Source of the DNA: Icerya purchasi
Lineage: Eukaryota; Arthropoda; Insecta; Hemiptera; Monophlebidae
Length of the DNA stretch: 64,000 bases
Assembly: GCA_039619475.1 (NCBI GenBank)
Contig: CM077115.1
Location: forward strand, 514,496,815-514,560,814
Direction: 5' to 3'
Below, one piece after another: positions 11,422-21,523 of this stretch (positions are counted from its first letter, which is position 1; each line of letters begins with the position of its first letter). The notes under the pieces were generated by a model, which worked only from the letters and a program-made list of their open reading frames with translations, did not search any database and was not told the origin of the DNA. Made by a program: the position numbers and the translations under genes.

Positions 11422-11464
11422 TTCTGGAATATCCTAGAACCTTCTAGAATATTCTAGAACTTTT
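11422..11464. promoter_or_regulatory. Heat-shock-element-like array
   Basis: Nine consecutive 5-bp modules in alternating orientation: TTC, GAA, TCC, GAA, TTC, GAA, TTC, GAA, TTT, each separated by two bases. Seven are perfect nGAAn/nTTCn modules and two have one mismatch; the central five (11437-11459) are all perfect. Three perfect modules already form a canonical HSF-binding site. There is no obvious promoter or first exon next to it; the nearest frames are the minus-strand ORF at 11558-11773 and the integrase relic. Function is inferred from the motif alone. Confidence 0.5.
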
Positions 11465-11557
11465 TCCACATTATCTCATCAGCATATCGAATTACACAAT
11501 AGATACTAATACTTCAAGAATAGAACAGCCGACTCTGCTGCTGCTGCATAGTCGTTT

Positions 11558-11773
11558 CTAGGCTGTATCTTCTTCTGATAGAGGCTTCTCCTCCATTGTA
11601 TGTTTCTTGAGATGATGGATCTGGTCCTCTGTCACAACAGGCATTTGACTAATCAGGGTAATGGATGCTGCGACCAAATTTTTCAGCGCCAGCTCTATGA
11701 CATCCAGCCGGCCTTGAATTTTCACTATCAGCTCGCGGAGCTGTTTCGCAATAACCATTTCGTCATTTATCAT
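11558..11773 (-). CDS. Unrecognised 71-aa open frame, possibly part of the integrase element
   Basis: ATG-initiated frame rich in Leu, Ile, Val and Glu (VIAKQLRELIVKIQGRLDVI) that could form an amphipathic helix or coiled coil. It lies 174 bp downstream of the integrase relic on the same strand, so it may be another gene of the same large DNA transposon. No family is recognised and it could be a chance frame. Confidence 0.25.
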   Translation of the reverse strand: MINDEMVIAKQLRELIVKIQGRLDVIELALKNLVAASITLISQMPVVTEDQIHHLKKHTMEEKPLSEEDTA

Positions 11774-11947
11774 GTCGGTGGCAGTCGCCGCCGTGCCAAT
11801 GCAGTAATTTCTTGCTGGAAAAATTTAAATAACCGTCTGAATTGAACTCAAATGCTGTCAGTCCTCTCTGCGCCGATTTCACAGCGCCCTAGTGTCCATC
11901 CCCTTCAGCCAAGTATTATCTGCTCTTATGCAACAGCATTGTATTGG

Positions 11948-12886
11948 TTAAATATTGGCTATTTTATGTTGGTCTACCCAGAAATTCGCTGATGCTGGAA
12001 ATCCAAGGCACTTCACTAGGTCCTTGCATTCGTTATGGTGAATAATGCATTCCACTAAATAAACGTCCGGATAGGCAGTCCTTTGCAATTCCTCGGTGTA
12101 AAATGCTCCTACAATGGGCTGTCTGCTATGATTTTTGAACGTCTACATCGTCGACCAAGTTTGAGGCACGCTATTTATAATAAACAGCTTGCCGCTCCAA
12201 TTAGCGGTTTATAGCATTTCTCCAGCTAGGTCTTTACTTTGCTTATGCGGACAATGTTGCTGACTTTAAACTGTGGCTTTTTAGCGGATAACAATGCCGA
12301 TGGGGAATTAGCATGTTCACACACCTGCGTCAAATTCTGCACGATCTCCTTCTCTGCAGTGCATGTAACATCTGCGGGTGCAAATCCCATAATGCGATGC
12401 ACTCTGTGATTGTAGCGGTGAGTAAGCTCCAGCAATATGGTCAGCCATCGTTTGCTACAGTGCACGATAAACTCTTTTCACAATCAGCTCTTTTCCACAA
12501 TGACTGTCTTTAGCTGTGAATGTGTGCTGTACAAATTAATATTATAGCACCCGAACAGCCCCCATACCTGGGTATTATAGAATTCGGTACATTGATCAGT
12601 CTGCAAGTGTCGCAGCTTGGATACCTCCAGCTCCAGTAATATCCGGCCCAGAGCCACGGCCACAACGCTCCCATTTTTTGTCTTCAGCGGCCTCATTCAC
12701 AAGTATTTACCAAACATGTCTATCACGGCCAGAATAAATTTGCGACCGCCGTTAAAACGTGCGTACTGTCTCATATTGACAAGGTCTCCTTGCCATAGAT
12801 CATTCAGGCCTAGCACTTGCACACATCGAGTGTGATATCGTTTCCTCACTGCTCTATACAGTCATCCGCTATACCACTCTGAAAGT
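11948..12886 (-). pseudogene. Retroviral-type integrase with C-terminal chromodomain (Polinton/Maverick-like), broken
   Basis: In order on the minus strand: WQGDLVNM and KFILAVIDMFGKYL (first catalytic Asp), PLKTKNGSVVAVAL, LQTDQCTEFYN (second Asp), STHSQLKTVIVEKS (catalytic Glu, 33 residues later), YNHRVHRIMGFAPADV, FKVSNIVRISKVK, then FYTEELQ and YLVECIIHH...LVKCLGFP, a chromodomain-like end with its stop at 11948. This order is typical of Polinton/Maverick integrases and some chromo-integrase retroelements. Stops after the first block and frameshifts near 12470 and 12200 inactivate it. The lack of a neighbouring RT favours Polinton, but pPolB and capsid genes are not seen. Confidence 0.7.
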
Positions 12887-12889
12887 TGC

Positions 12890-13683
12890 CAACAATAACA
12901 CGGCATATAGCACGACAATGGCAAGTCATTGTTGAAGTTGGCTAATATGGCTGATAAATGTAGCCTCTCTCGGCCAGTTCTTCTTTGAAGGATGAAATTT
13001 CGTTATTTACTCTAACATTTCCACTCCTCTTGCTAGTGTGTAATTATTGTAAGCACTGAACTAGCTCATTCACATTGTCCCCATATTCTAACCGAGGTGC
13101 TGTTAGTGTAATCTGACCGATACTGTTTCCAGGTGATAGATTCTTCTTGCTCTTACCACAGTTTTTTCTTCACCACTACCTACTGCTGCTGCTGCTATGT
13201 TTGTATTCTTTCGTGAATAGCGGTTTTATGACATTGTAGTACTTTACATAAGTAGTGTATAAATAACAGACCTGGCGCAGCAAAAGACCCCCAAACTAAC
13301 CCTAATTCATGCTCTGGAGCCCAAAATTAACCAAATTTTTCTCATTCCACTGCTTTTCTTGTGAGTTTCCCTGATTCCCCTGAACTGTTCTGCTAATCCG
13401 AACCCCAAAGCTGTGTCTGGAAGTCGAAAACTAACCCAAGTATTTTATTAGAGGGCCAAACTAACCCCAATTTGTGTCCAGGTATTCCAATTTATCCTAA
13501 GTTTTCCTTGCTTCTCTGTCCCATCCACCCTAGTCTCCATAATCCAAACACGATCTAGTCATACCCTCAACCCCTAGAATATTATGCTCTGGTAATCCAA
13601 ACACCCCATTGCCCAGAAAAGAAATCCTAACCACTATTCTTGTGCTATAGCCATAAGGTAACCTATATTTAAATATCTATAAT
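12890..13683. other. Non-coding segment, C-rich from 13270
   Basis: 12890-13260 may include decayed upstream integrase-element sequence (an ISSFKEELAERGYIY-like stretch on the minus strand near 12960-13000). 13270-13640 is C-rich on the + strand with AACTAACCC, CCCCAA and TAATCCAAAC words and no open frame. Confidence 0.35.
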
Positions 13684-13687
13684 AGAA

Positions 13688-13714
13688 AAATAATAATAAT
13701 AATAATAATAATAA
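13688..13714. repeat. (TAA)n microsatellite at the RTE 3' end
   Basis: A short (TAA)n run directly abuts the 3' end of the minus-strand RTE element; RTE-clade elements often end in short simple repeats rather than poly(A). Confidence 0.8.
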
Positions 13715-14603
13715 TTAATTGAGGAAATTGTTAAACTATATAACAAACATGAATAGTATAAATTTGATATAAAAAAAGATTAATATTAAATTTCCTCGGC
13801 CTATGATGAGCAAAGGTTTCCTGTAATCTCTCCCATTTAATTCTATCTATGGCTACTCTTTGAAAATTTTTGTTCGATAAAAAATTACTAAAATCGTCCC
13901 TCCACCTTGTCAACGGATGCCCCCTTCTTCTTTTATAATGTGTAAGAAACCAGAAAGTGGTACGTCCATCTGTCATCCTTCATTCTCGCTACATGACCAG
14001 CCCAAGCCCATTTTTGTCTTCAAATATATTTGATTGCATCTATATTATTTTTTAATTTTTGTTTTATCAGATTGAGTGGTACTTTACATTTTTTCTTAAT
14101 ATTTAAAATAGACCGTTTAATTGTATTTTGTGTTACCTTTATTTTATTAATAATTTTTGAAGTCAGACACCAGGTTTGACTGCCATTAAACTGGGTATAA
14201 TGGTCGCGTTGAAAATTATACTCTTGTGGTAATTGTTAAAAGGGCATTTAAAAACATATTTTAGTGCCCAATACTTGTTCCAAGGTTTCGTTATTCTAGT
14301 ATTTACCTCCGTTTCAGTACGATTTTCAAAAGATAATTGCTGACCCCTAAGGGTACGTTACTTGATTTACTATTTCTATAACCGTTCCGTTTACTTGGAC
14401 TATTTTAGTGTTTTGGTTTTCTGTAAATATTTTCATTTTTCCGATGTTTATGGAAAGCGCGGCTTTTTTTCCCACATCGGCTAATTCTGTTATCATAGTT
14501 TTTAGTTCTTCCAAGGAATTTGACAGGAGAACCACGTCATCTGCAAATCTTACATTGGAAATTCTTTATTCATTTATGTTTAGTATTTAAACTAGTATAT
14601 GAT
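13715..14603 (-). pseudogene. RTE-type LINE, distal half (RT catalytic block to C-terminus)
   Basis: Begins with ISNVRFADDVVLLS (RT catalytic FADD) near 14550-14590, then SLEELKTMITELA and NIGKMKIF, and further down RRGHPLTRWRDDF and AIDRIKWERLQETF, the usual RTE C-terminus. It continues the fragment at 19049-19626; element A lies between the two halves. Frameshifts occur after the FADD block. The 3' end is marked by the (TAA)n run. Confidence 0.75.
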
Positions 14604-14666
14604 AGTTGTGTTTCTCGCGTTTCGTCTTGTTGATAAGAAATATTACGTTCGGGGCTGTTTCGTGAG

Positions 14667-16441
14667 ATGCCCTGTTCACCCCAGCCGCCAAACACGCTGG
14701 CCGCCGCACCGAAACTGGACGGAGCAAAACGATCACCGGTAGTAAGTACGCAGCACACAAACCAGGTAAAAGCCACACCGACACACACAACGCACCTCCG
14801 CATAAGCCGGCCACTACAACCGCTGATAAGAATCAGTCGATCTCTGCAAATCCTCTTCCGCTCGCTCCAAACCAGAGTAACGCGAACAGTAAGATAATTA
14901 CACACACAACCACCTCTCACACGTACACAACTAACCCGAACACACATGTCACTAACACGCTTACACAAGTACCTACCCCACATACGCAACCGATCATCCG
15001 ATCAACAGACAATACACACCAACTTCACACCGCAGCCGTAGCATTATCGTCAACCGCTACCGTCAAACAAAGCACTACACACTCCCGCGCCGCGGATGCA
15101 GATAATAATCAATCTAATATAATCAACACATCCCTTGATAACACAAAACCGAAATCGAGCACGTTAGTTGATACAATTAAAATTCAAACCAAGTCTTCTG
15201 AAAATCGTAATTCGTTAAATAAACAAAATATCTTTTTCACTGATAAAGTGAAGTCAACGAAAATGACACCGCTAACAGCTTTTAATCATCCAAAAGACGA
15301 ACAGCACATCATCCTGCCATATTTCCTGCCAAATACGCTCAGAGACTATTTTACTGCAGTGAAAGCAGTCACCGGCAGTAATCTCGATATAATTGCGGGG
15401 TCTCGTATCATTCGAGACCGTATAATTATTTTCCTTAAATCGCAAAAAATAACTGAAAATTTTTTTGCTGGAGGCGGAACGATTACATTAGCAGAGCGGA
15501 CAATTCAGGCAGCACGAATTAGACAACCAGCTAATAAAGTTGTTCTATCAAACGTATCGGCCACTATACCGAACGAAACACTTTCGTCATACCTCGTTTC
15601 AGCACTATCCCTTAAGCTACTATCACCAATATCAATATTAAGAGTCAACCCCTCGGACGATGAGTTTGCACACGTAATAAGCTGGCGAAGACAGTTGTAT
15701 ATCGAGCATATGAACTGTGCAAATATTCCTAGATCATTTTTATTACGAAATAATGACCACGATCACAGAATTTTCATCCAAATTGAAGACCACGTATGTC
15801 CAAACTGCAGAAAAGAGAATAAACTAGTGAACACGCAACAAGAGAGTCATTCCAGCCGTCCAGACATCATCTGCCAACCTCAACAGCTAACCGCGGACCA
15901 TGATAGCAATTTACCCCAGACAGTACATAAGGAAACCCATGTCTTCCCCTTAACAATAGACACCACAGGTCCAGACAAAATAAATTCAAATACCACAATT
16001 GAGCAGCCGGAAATAGAGATGGACACGGACGCTAGTCCGCTGAAGCGGCCTCATCGCAAGACCCCAGAAGCACTTGCCGACCCGAGGCCGGCGATTTTCC
16101 CATCACGGCCGCTACCTAAACGGCCAGCTCTCTACATTAATCAATCAGATAAGAAAGAAGAGCATGCCCCAGCTGAGCCGCATAATGAACAGCCAACCCG
16201 AGAGCCAGGAGACGTAACTGAAAAAGCCAAGCACCTTTTCAACGCCGAACAACCAACGTTTATGATGGGATTTGAAGAATTCAAAACATTTATCCAGGCA
16301 GTAGCGACGAACCCAAAGTACATCTCCTATGCAACTGATTATACAAGGAGTTATGACGAGCTAGTATACATGCTTCTCAAAGGACACACCAAGTGCTATA
16401 ATGGTAACCCTAGCTCCACTCCGACCCCTCCTTACTTATAA
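14667..16441 (+). pseudogene. Element A ORF1 (gag-like), frameshifted and truncated by fusion
   Basis: Starts like element B ORF1 (MPCSPQPPNTLAAAPK), loses one base near 14722, and is open again from before 15248 to 16441. The readable part includes KVVLSNVSATIPNET, an RNA-binding-like fold, and a reduced zinc motif CPNCRKENK without the His and last Cys of a CCHC knuckle. ORF1 of I-like LINEs coats element RNA. The last codons (LLKGHTKCYNGNPSS) come from the ORF2 linker, so the internal deletion fused ORF1 to ORF2 sequence. Confidence 0.7.
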
Positions 16442-18966
16442 ATGGGACGCTGGTGACAGATGAATCCGAGGTGGTGGATGCTTTTGCGCTCCACTTCACA
16501 AATGTTTCTTCCTCTGGCTCGTACACACCCAATTTCTTCGCACAAAAAACATCTGTGGAAAGTGAACCAATATCATTCCTTTCCGAGAAAGATGAAGCGT
16601 TCAACCTTCCTTTCTCAATAGATGAATTGAACTTCCAACTAAATAAAACTAGAAACAGTGCGCCCAGTGCGGATTCAATTCACCCACTCATGTTGAAACA
16701 TCTTTCTCATTCCGCTAAAAGTCTCCTACTGCATATTTATAATCAAATCTGGTCCTCATCATCCATCCCTAACTCCTGGAAAACTGCTTTAGTAATCCCT
16801 GTTCTTAAATCAAACAAAGATCCTTTCTTTCCTCAAAGTTACAGGCCAATTTCCTTAACATCGGTCCTTTCAAAAACTCTGAAAAAAATGGTGAATAGGC
16901 GTCTCTATTCTGTCCTAGAATCTTTGGAGATCCTATCTGCAATCCAGGTCGGTGGCCGTACATCAAAATCCGCAATTATGCACCTTCTGAGCCTCCAAAG
17001 GCAAATACTTACAGCCCAATACAGAAAGCAATACTTATATTCGGTCTTTTTTGACCTTGAAAAAGCTTTCGACCGCGTATGGCGATATGGTGTACTTACT
17101 AAGCTGAAGAACGCCGGAATCAGCGGAAACATGGGCAATTTCATCCTTAACTTTCTTTCTGATAGGGCGATCCGAGTTAGGATTGGCTCCAAAATATCTT
17201 CCTCCTTCCTTATCGAAAATAGTATTCCGCAAGGCTCAGCGCTGAGCGTAACATTGTTTATATTATACATAAATGACATGGCAGATTGTATACGGCCGCC
17301 AGTTACAGCCCGCTTATATATTGATGATCTTAATATATCCCTCCCTTCTAACCTTTCGTCCAATGCAAGATCAATCCTTCAATCAACAATCAATAACTTG
17401 GAAATATGGGCTGATAACAATGGCCTGGAATTCTCTCTGACAAAATCTGTATGTGTGAAATTTCACAAGAGACGCCAGTGTGATCCCGATTCCGACATAA
17501 CTCTTTTCCTAAGGAATTCACCACTCCCGTTGCTCCACACAATTAAATTCTTGGGTCTTGTGTTTGATGAAAAACTGTCATGGTCACATCACATTCACCA
17601 TAAATAAATGCATGAAATCCTTAAATATACTAAAATGTCTGTCAAATCCGAAATATAGCATAGATCTTAAGCTCCTGCTAACTGTGTACAAATCTCTTAC
17701 TTTAAGTAAATTGACCTATGGGTGCCAAGTTTATTCCTCATCAAACAAAGCACTCCTTAAATCACTTGACACAATCCATCACACTGCTATATGCATTATC
17801 TTGGTAGCGCATAGGACGTTGCCATCTTTGGAAATCTGTTCACTAGCGGGCATCCCACCCTTAACGGTTATCCGAAATTCTTATGAATTCAGAGATTTAT
17901 TTTACTGGTACCAAGCTAAATTACGTCACAACGATAATTCAGAAATCCCACTACCGTCTTTTCCAAACGATCCCCTCCCCAGTATATTCTCCCTCCTTAC
18001 GGAAAGAGGAATTAACTACATCAGCATGTTGAACTCCCCTGGGAGGATACTCCGATTGTTGCGGACTTATCTCTGCTGAGCGATCGCTCGGACCAGGATT
18101 TCACACTGCCGTCCCAGTATGTGGTGGAAAAAATGCAACTTTTTCCCAGCTACAGACAGTTGTATACAGATGGTGCCAAAGCAAACCCCCTCAATGGGTC
18201 CCCGCCGGTGGCTTGAGCCTACGAGGTGGAGGGAGTTGTTCATGCGGTTCGGCTCCACGACTTCTGTTCAGTGCTGGAGGGGGAGCTGTATGGTATTTTC
18301 TTCTGCTTGAGAGAATATCTGTAGTCTTACCCCCAACGTCGAAATGCATTTCTAATCACAGATTCCTTGCAATCGATTAGGACACTCCAGACACCTAAAA
18401 CCTCTCACATATTATCACGAAAAATAATGCGCATCATTAATGTGCTTTTCCGGGCTGGCTCACAGGTAACATTCTTGTGGGTCCCGGGTCATACCGGTGT
18501 GCTGGGGAATGAGCGTGTGAACTTGGCTGCTAGGGCAACAACATATAGTCCAATGCCCGAAGGTGCCCCTCTGCCTCAGCTGGGGCCACCCTTTTTTCAG
18601 CAACATAAGGTAGAGACATGGGAATTTATGTGGTCAGCTCACACATCATGGCTGCGATCCATTAAGGTGAGCATTGAGCCTTGGTGGCCGTCGATATCCA
18701 TGTCCTGCAGAGAGTTTGCAGCATTAACAAGACTCCGCATAGGGCACACAGCAGTATCCCACAACTATCTGCTGGAAGGAACATCTCCTCCCTCTGCCTG
18801 TTCCATATGCAATTCCCCAATTTTACCAACCGCTAAACACGTTCTGGAACATTGCCTGCCTGCAGGCACCTCCAACTTACCGACGGTTGCGTTGTCAAAC
18901 GAACCAAAACAGGTCCAGGATATGCTAAACCATATTAGAGCGGCTAACCCATTAAAACACTTCTGA
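16442..18966 (+). pseudogene. Element A ORF2 remnant: RT, RNase H, C-terminus
   Basis: RT blocks in order: APSADSIHPLMLKHLS, YRPISLTSVLSK, FFDLEKAFDRVW, NSIPQGSALSV and the catalytic box YIDDLNIS (YIDD instead of FADD). A 5-bp loss relative to B near 17600 shifts the frame; it resumes to 18079. RNase H follows with VPGHTGVLGNE and a C-terminal CSICNSPILPTAKHVLEHC zinc-like end at about 18800-18855. The RNase H start is shifted and contains stops. No endonuclease, so the copy cannot nick its own target. Confidence 0.75.
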
Positions 18967-18980
18967 TCCTGCACTGATCA

Positions 18981-19018
18981 ATGTGCTGTAATAATCCCGG
19001 CAATTACACACAGCACAT
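18981..19018 (+). other. Element A 3' hairpin
   Basis: ATGTGCTGT at 18981-18989 pairs perfectly with ACAGCACAT at 19010-19018, 20 nt apart, about 20 nt before the poly(A). Element B has the same hairpin with two more base pairs. LINE RTs often recognise 3' RNA structure; the role here is inferred. Confidence 0.6.
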
Positions 19019-19048
19019 GGACCATATAAATTTAGGGAAAAAAAAAAA

Positions 19049-19626
19049 CCTTTGTTATCCTAGTGCAAATTTCTAAAAATATCTTCCAAAGCACAGTTAA
19101 ACAAAACCGGTGATAATGGGTCTCCCAGTCTAACCGCTTTCTTAATATCAAAGTACTGACTCTCTACATCTGTTAATATTCTGGTTCTGAGGTCCTTATT
19201 TTTTAGTAATATTATGTAATGTTCTGGAACTCCTTGACTTTTAAGTGATGCAAATAAGTACTGATGTTTTAAAGAGTCAAAAGCTTTATTGTAGTCAATT
19301 AGATCCCTATATATTTCGATTTGATATTCTATACATTTCTCAATGACTTGGTTCATGACATGTAGGTGATCTATTGCAGCGAACGACCTTCTGAAACCAG
19401 CTTGTTCTACAGGTTGTTCAACTGTTATAATAGGCTGTATTCTATTTTTTAACAACTTTGAAAACATTTTTGAAATAGTCAAATTTAAAGATATTGTGAA
19501 ATAGTTTTCAATTTTGTGTCGATCCCCCTTTTTAAACAACAATATTATATCAGAGTACTTCCATTTACAGGGAATAATGCCTGTTTTTAAAATTCTATTA
19601 AATAGGATCATTAAGATTTTTATTAA
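19049..19626 (-). pseudogene. RTE-type LINE, proximal RT half
   Basis: Encodes ILKTGIIPCKWKYSD, LLFKKGDRHKIENY, PVEQAGFRRSFAAIDHLHV, IDYNKAFDSLKHQYL and LGDPLSPVLFNCALEDIF, the RTE-type RT blocks up to the position before the catalytic FADD. The reading is open over 183 codons, but the RPISL block reads FTISL. Continues at 13715-14603 beyond element A; its upstream side is cut by element C. Confidence 0.8.
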
Positions 19627-19702
19627 TTTTTTTTTATTTTAATTTTATTATTTACGAGGTACATATTGCCAGCGAGGGGACTATCACCTCAGATGAGGTT
19701 AT

Positions 19703-21523
19703 TTACATTATTTTAAGGTTTGTAATATTTATAAACTTAATTAGTCTGCATAAGTTATTTATGTTTAAATTTGCGGAGTGATCGTCTGTAAGGGTGGGTT
19801 GTTGGCGTTCGGCACTGTAGATGGGGCATTCAGTGATGATGTGTTTGACTGTGATCTGGCAATTGCATTGAGTACAGGCTGGAGGCTCCTGGTGGTCCAG
19901 CAGGTATGCATGGGTGGTTAGAGTATGGCCTAGATAGATTCTGTTCAAGGTTGATTCGATATCCCGGTTTGATGCAGCTTTGCCTATAACGTAAGTCCAG
20001 TCAGTAATCGTCGGTTTAATTGCCAGTAGTTTGTTCGAATAGCTGCTGTTCCACTCAACCTCCCGATTAGACATTATTTTGTATTTTGTGTATTTCTTCA
20101 GTTCGCTTGGGTGTAACACTGGTACGGCGGCGTTGGTCGATAGCGTGGGAAGGTGATCAAAGATCATGATGTAAATGGTGCCTTCATGGTGGTTTGGACT
20201 CCCCGGTGGATCGACGGAAGGCATGCGCTTAAGTAGATAATTCGGGATGTCCAGCGTAAATTCGTCATGACATTTGAAGTAGCCTTGGGCAGCGAGGGTA
20301 CCGTCTCTGTATAATGGGTTTGATGGACTGTAAATGCTGTGGTTTGGATGGTTCGGGTAACTTAAGATTGATAGGGCGTAATCGACCGATAATGTTTGCC
20401 GGCGGTATTTCAGGGGAGGAATACCGGCGAGCACGTGCATACTGGAGGCGGGCGTAGTTCGGAAGGCTCGTAGAGCTATACGGAGGCCTGAATTTTGGAT
20501 CGTGTCAAGACTTTGGAGCAGGCCTTTGGATTCGGATGAGTAGACGATGCAGCCGTAGTCGAGTTTTGGTCGGATTAAACTTTTGTATACTTTTAGTAAT
20601 GTGAAACAGCTGGGTCCGAATTTCCTGTTGTTCAGCATCTTCAGTATGTTCAGTGCAGAAAGGCTTCGGTTTTTCAAGGATAGGATGTGGTTTCTCCATC
20701 GAAGTTTTTTGTCAAAGATTAATCCGAGAAAATGAGCTTCTTCCGAAAACTTTAGTTGTTGATCGTTGAGTGTTAGACTTACGGGTCGGTGTCTGCGTTT
20801 TCTCGTGAAGATGACGCCTTTCGTTTTTTCGACAGAGAATTTGAGTCCCGTGCGTTCACTCCATTTCGCTAAATTGTCCAAGCATGCTTGGAGAAGGCTC
20901 TCTGCAAACTGTAGGTTTGTAGTTTTAACAGTTATGTTTAAGTCGTCAGCGAAAAGTCTGTGGTTAATAGGAAGTGGAATGATTGCGGAGATAGTGTTTA
21001 TCAGGAATAGGAAGCAGTAGATACTAAGGACACTGCCTTGAGGGACTCCGTTTTCTTGTTGGTATTCATTTGAAAGAGTATTTCCTACTCTGACCATAAA
21101 CGTGCGATTATTTAAGAAGTTATTGATAAATTTCGCCAGACGCCCTCTGATTCCAAAACTCGTGAGTTCTTTCAAGATTCCGAATAGCCAGGTGGTGTCG
21201 TACGCCTTTTCTATATCGAAGAAGATGGCTACTAGGTATTCATTGTGTTTAAACGACTGCAGGATTTCGTTTTGCAGTCCCAATAGGTGGTCGGTAGTGC
21301 TTCGTTGCTTTCTGAATCCACATTGGTTTTTTGATAGAATTTTTTGTTTATCGAGATACCAGGTCAGTCTGATGGTGACTATTTTTTCCATTAGTTTGCA
21401 CATGACACAGGTAAGAGAAATGGGTCGATATGATGTTGGTAGGAAGCGGTCCTTTCTTGGTTTCAAGATAGGTATAGTGATGGCCTTGCTCCAGATCTTG
21501 GGGTATATGTGCCTTCTTTCCAT
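19703..21523 (-). CDS. Element C ORF2: RT and C-terminal region, RNase H core absent
   Basis: A single open frame of 606 codons: IWSKAITIPILKPRKD, YRPISLTCVMCKLMEK, FGFRKQRST-like block (CGFRKQRSTTDHLL), FFDIEKAYDTTW, NGVPQGSVLSI and the catalytic RLFADDLNITV, then FLGLIFDKKLRW. After PLKYRRQTLSVDYAL the frame passes, without an RNase H TDGSK or SDS block, into NKLLAIKPTITDW, LGHTLTTHAYLL and a CTQCNCQITVKHIITEC zinc-like end. The RT part is well preserved. One frameshift separates it from the linker upstream. Confidence 0.75.
   Translation of the reverse strand: MERRHIYPKIWSKAITIPILKPRKDRFLPTSYRPISLTCVMCKLMEKIVTIRLTWYLDKQKILSKNQCGFRKQRSTTDHLLGLQNEILQSFKHNEYLVAIFFDIEKAYDTTWLFGILKELTSFGIRGRLAKFINNFLNNRTFMVRVGNTLSNEYQQENGVPQGSVLSIYCFLFLINTISAIIPLPINHRLFADDLNITVKTTNLQFAESLLQACLDNLAKWSERTGLKFSVEKTKGVIFTRKRRHRPVSLTLNDQQLKFSEEAHFLGLIFDKKLRWRNHILSLKNRSLSALNILKMLNNRKFGPSCFTLLKVYKSLIRPKLDYGCIVYSSESKGLLQSLDTIQNSGLRIALRAFRTTPASSMHVLAGIPPLKYRRQTLSVDYALSILSYPNHPNHSIYSPSNPLYRDGTLAAQGYFKCHDEFTLDIPNYLLKRMPSVDPPGSPNHHEGTIYIMIFDHLPTLSTNAAVPVLHPSELKKYTKYKIMSNREVEWNSSYSNKLLAIKPTITDWTYVIGKAASNRDIESTLNRIYLGHTLTTHAYLLDHQEPPACTQCNCQITVKHIITECPIYSAERQQPTLTDDHSANLNINNLCRLIKFINITNLKIM

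Larger units (their letters stand above)
14604..19048 (+). mobile_element. Element A: family F1 I-like LINE, internally deleted
   Basis: Starts at AGTTGTGTTTCTCGCG, the same 5' end as element B, and ends in an A11 tail at 19038-19048. Contains most of ORF1, RT, RNase H and the C-terminal region, but the 3' part of ORF1, the whole endonuclease and the linker are deleted relative to B at the junction near 16375. It is inserted in the RTE element, in opposite orientation, just before the RTE FADD block. No clear target-site duplication was found. Confidence 0.85.

Noticed and set aside
14570..14989. Cys/Arg-rich 139-codon frame antisense to A (and its mirror at 50455-50769 in B)
   Set aside because: Antisense shadow of the Thr/His/Asn-rich start of F1 ORF1.
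14592..19070. Target-site duplication for element A
   Set aside because: CTAGTATATGAT on the left and CCTAGTGCAAAT on the right share only CTAGT; not enough to call.
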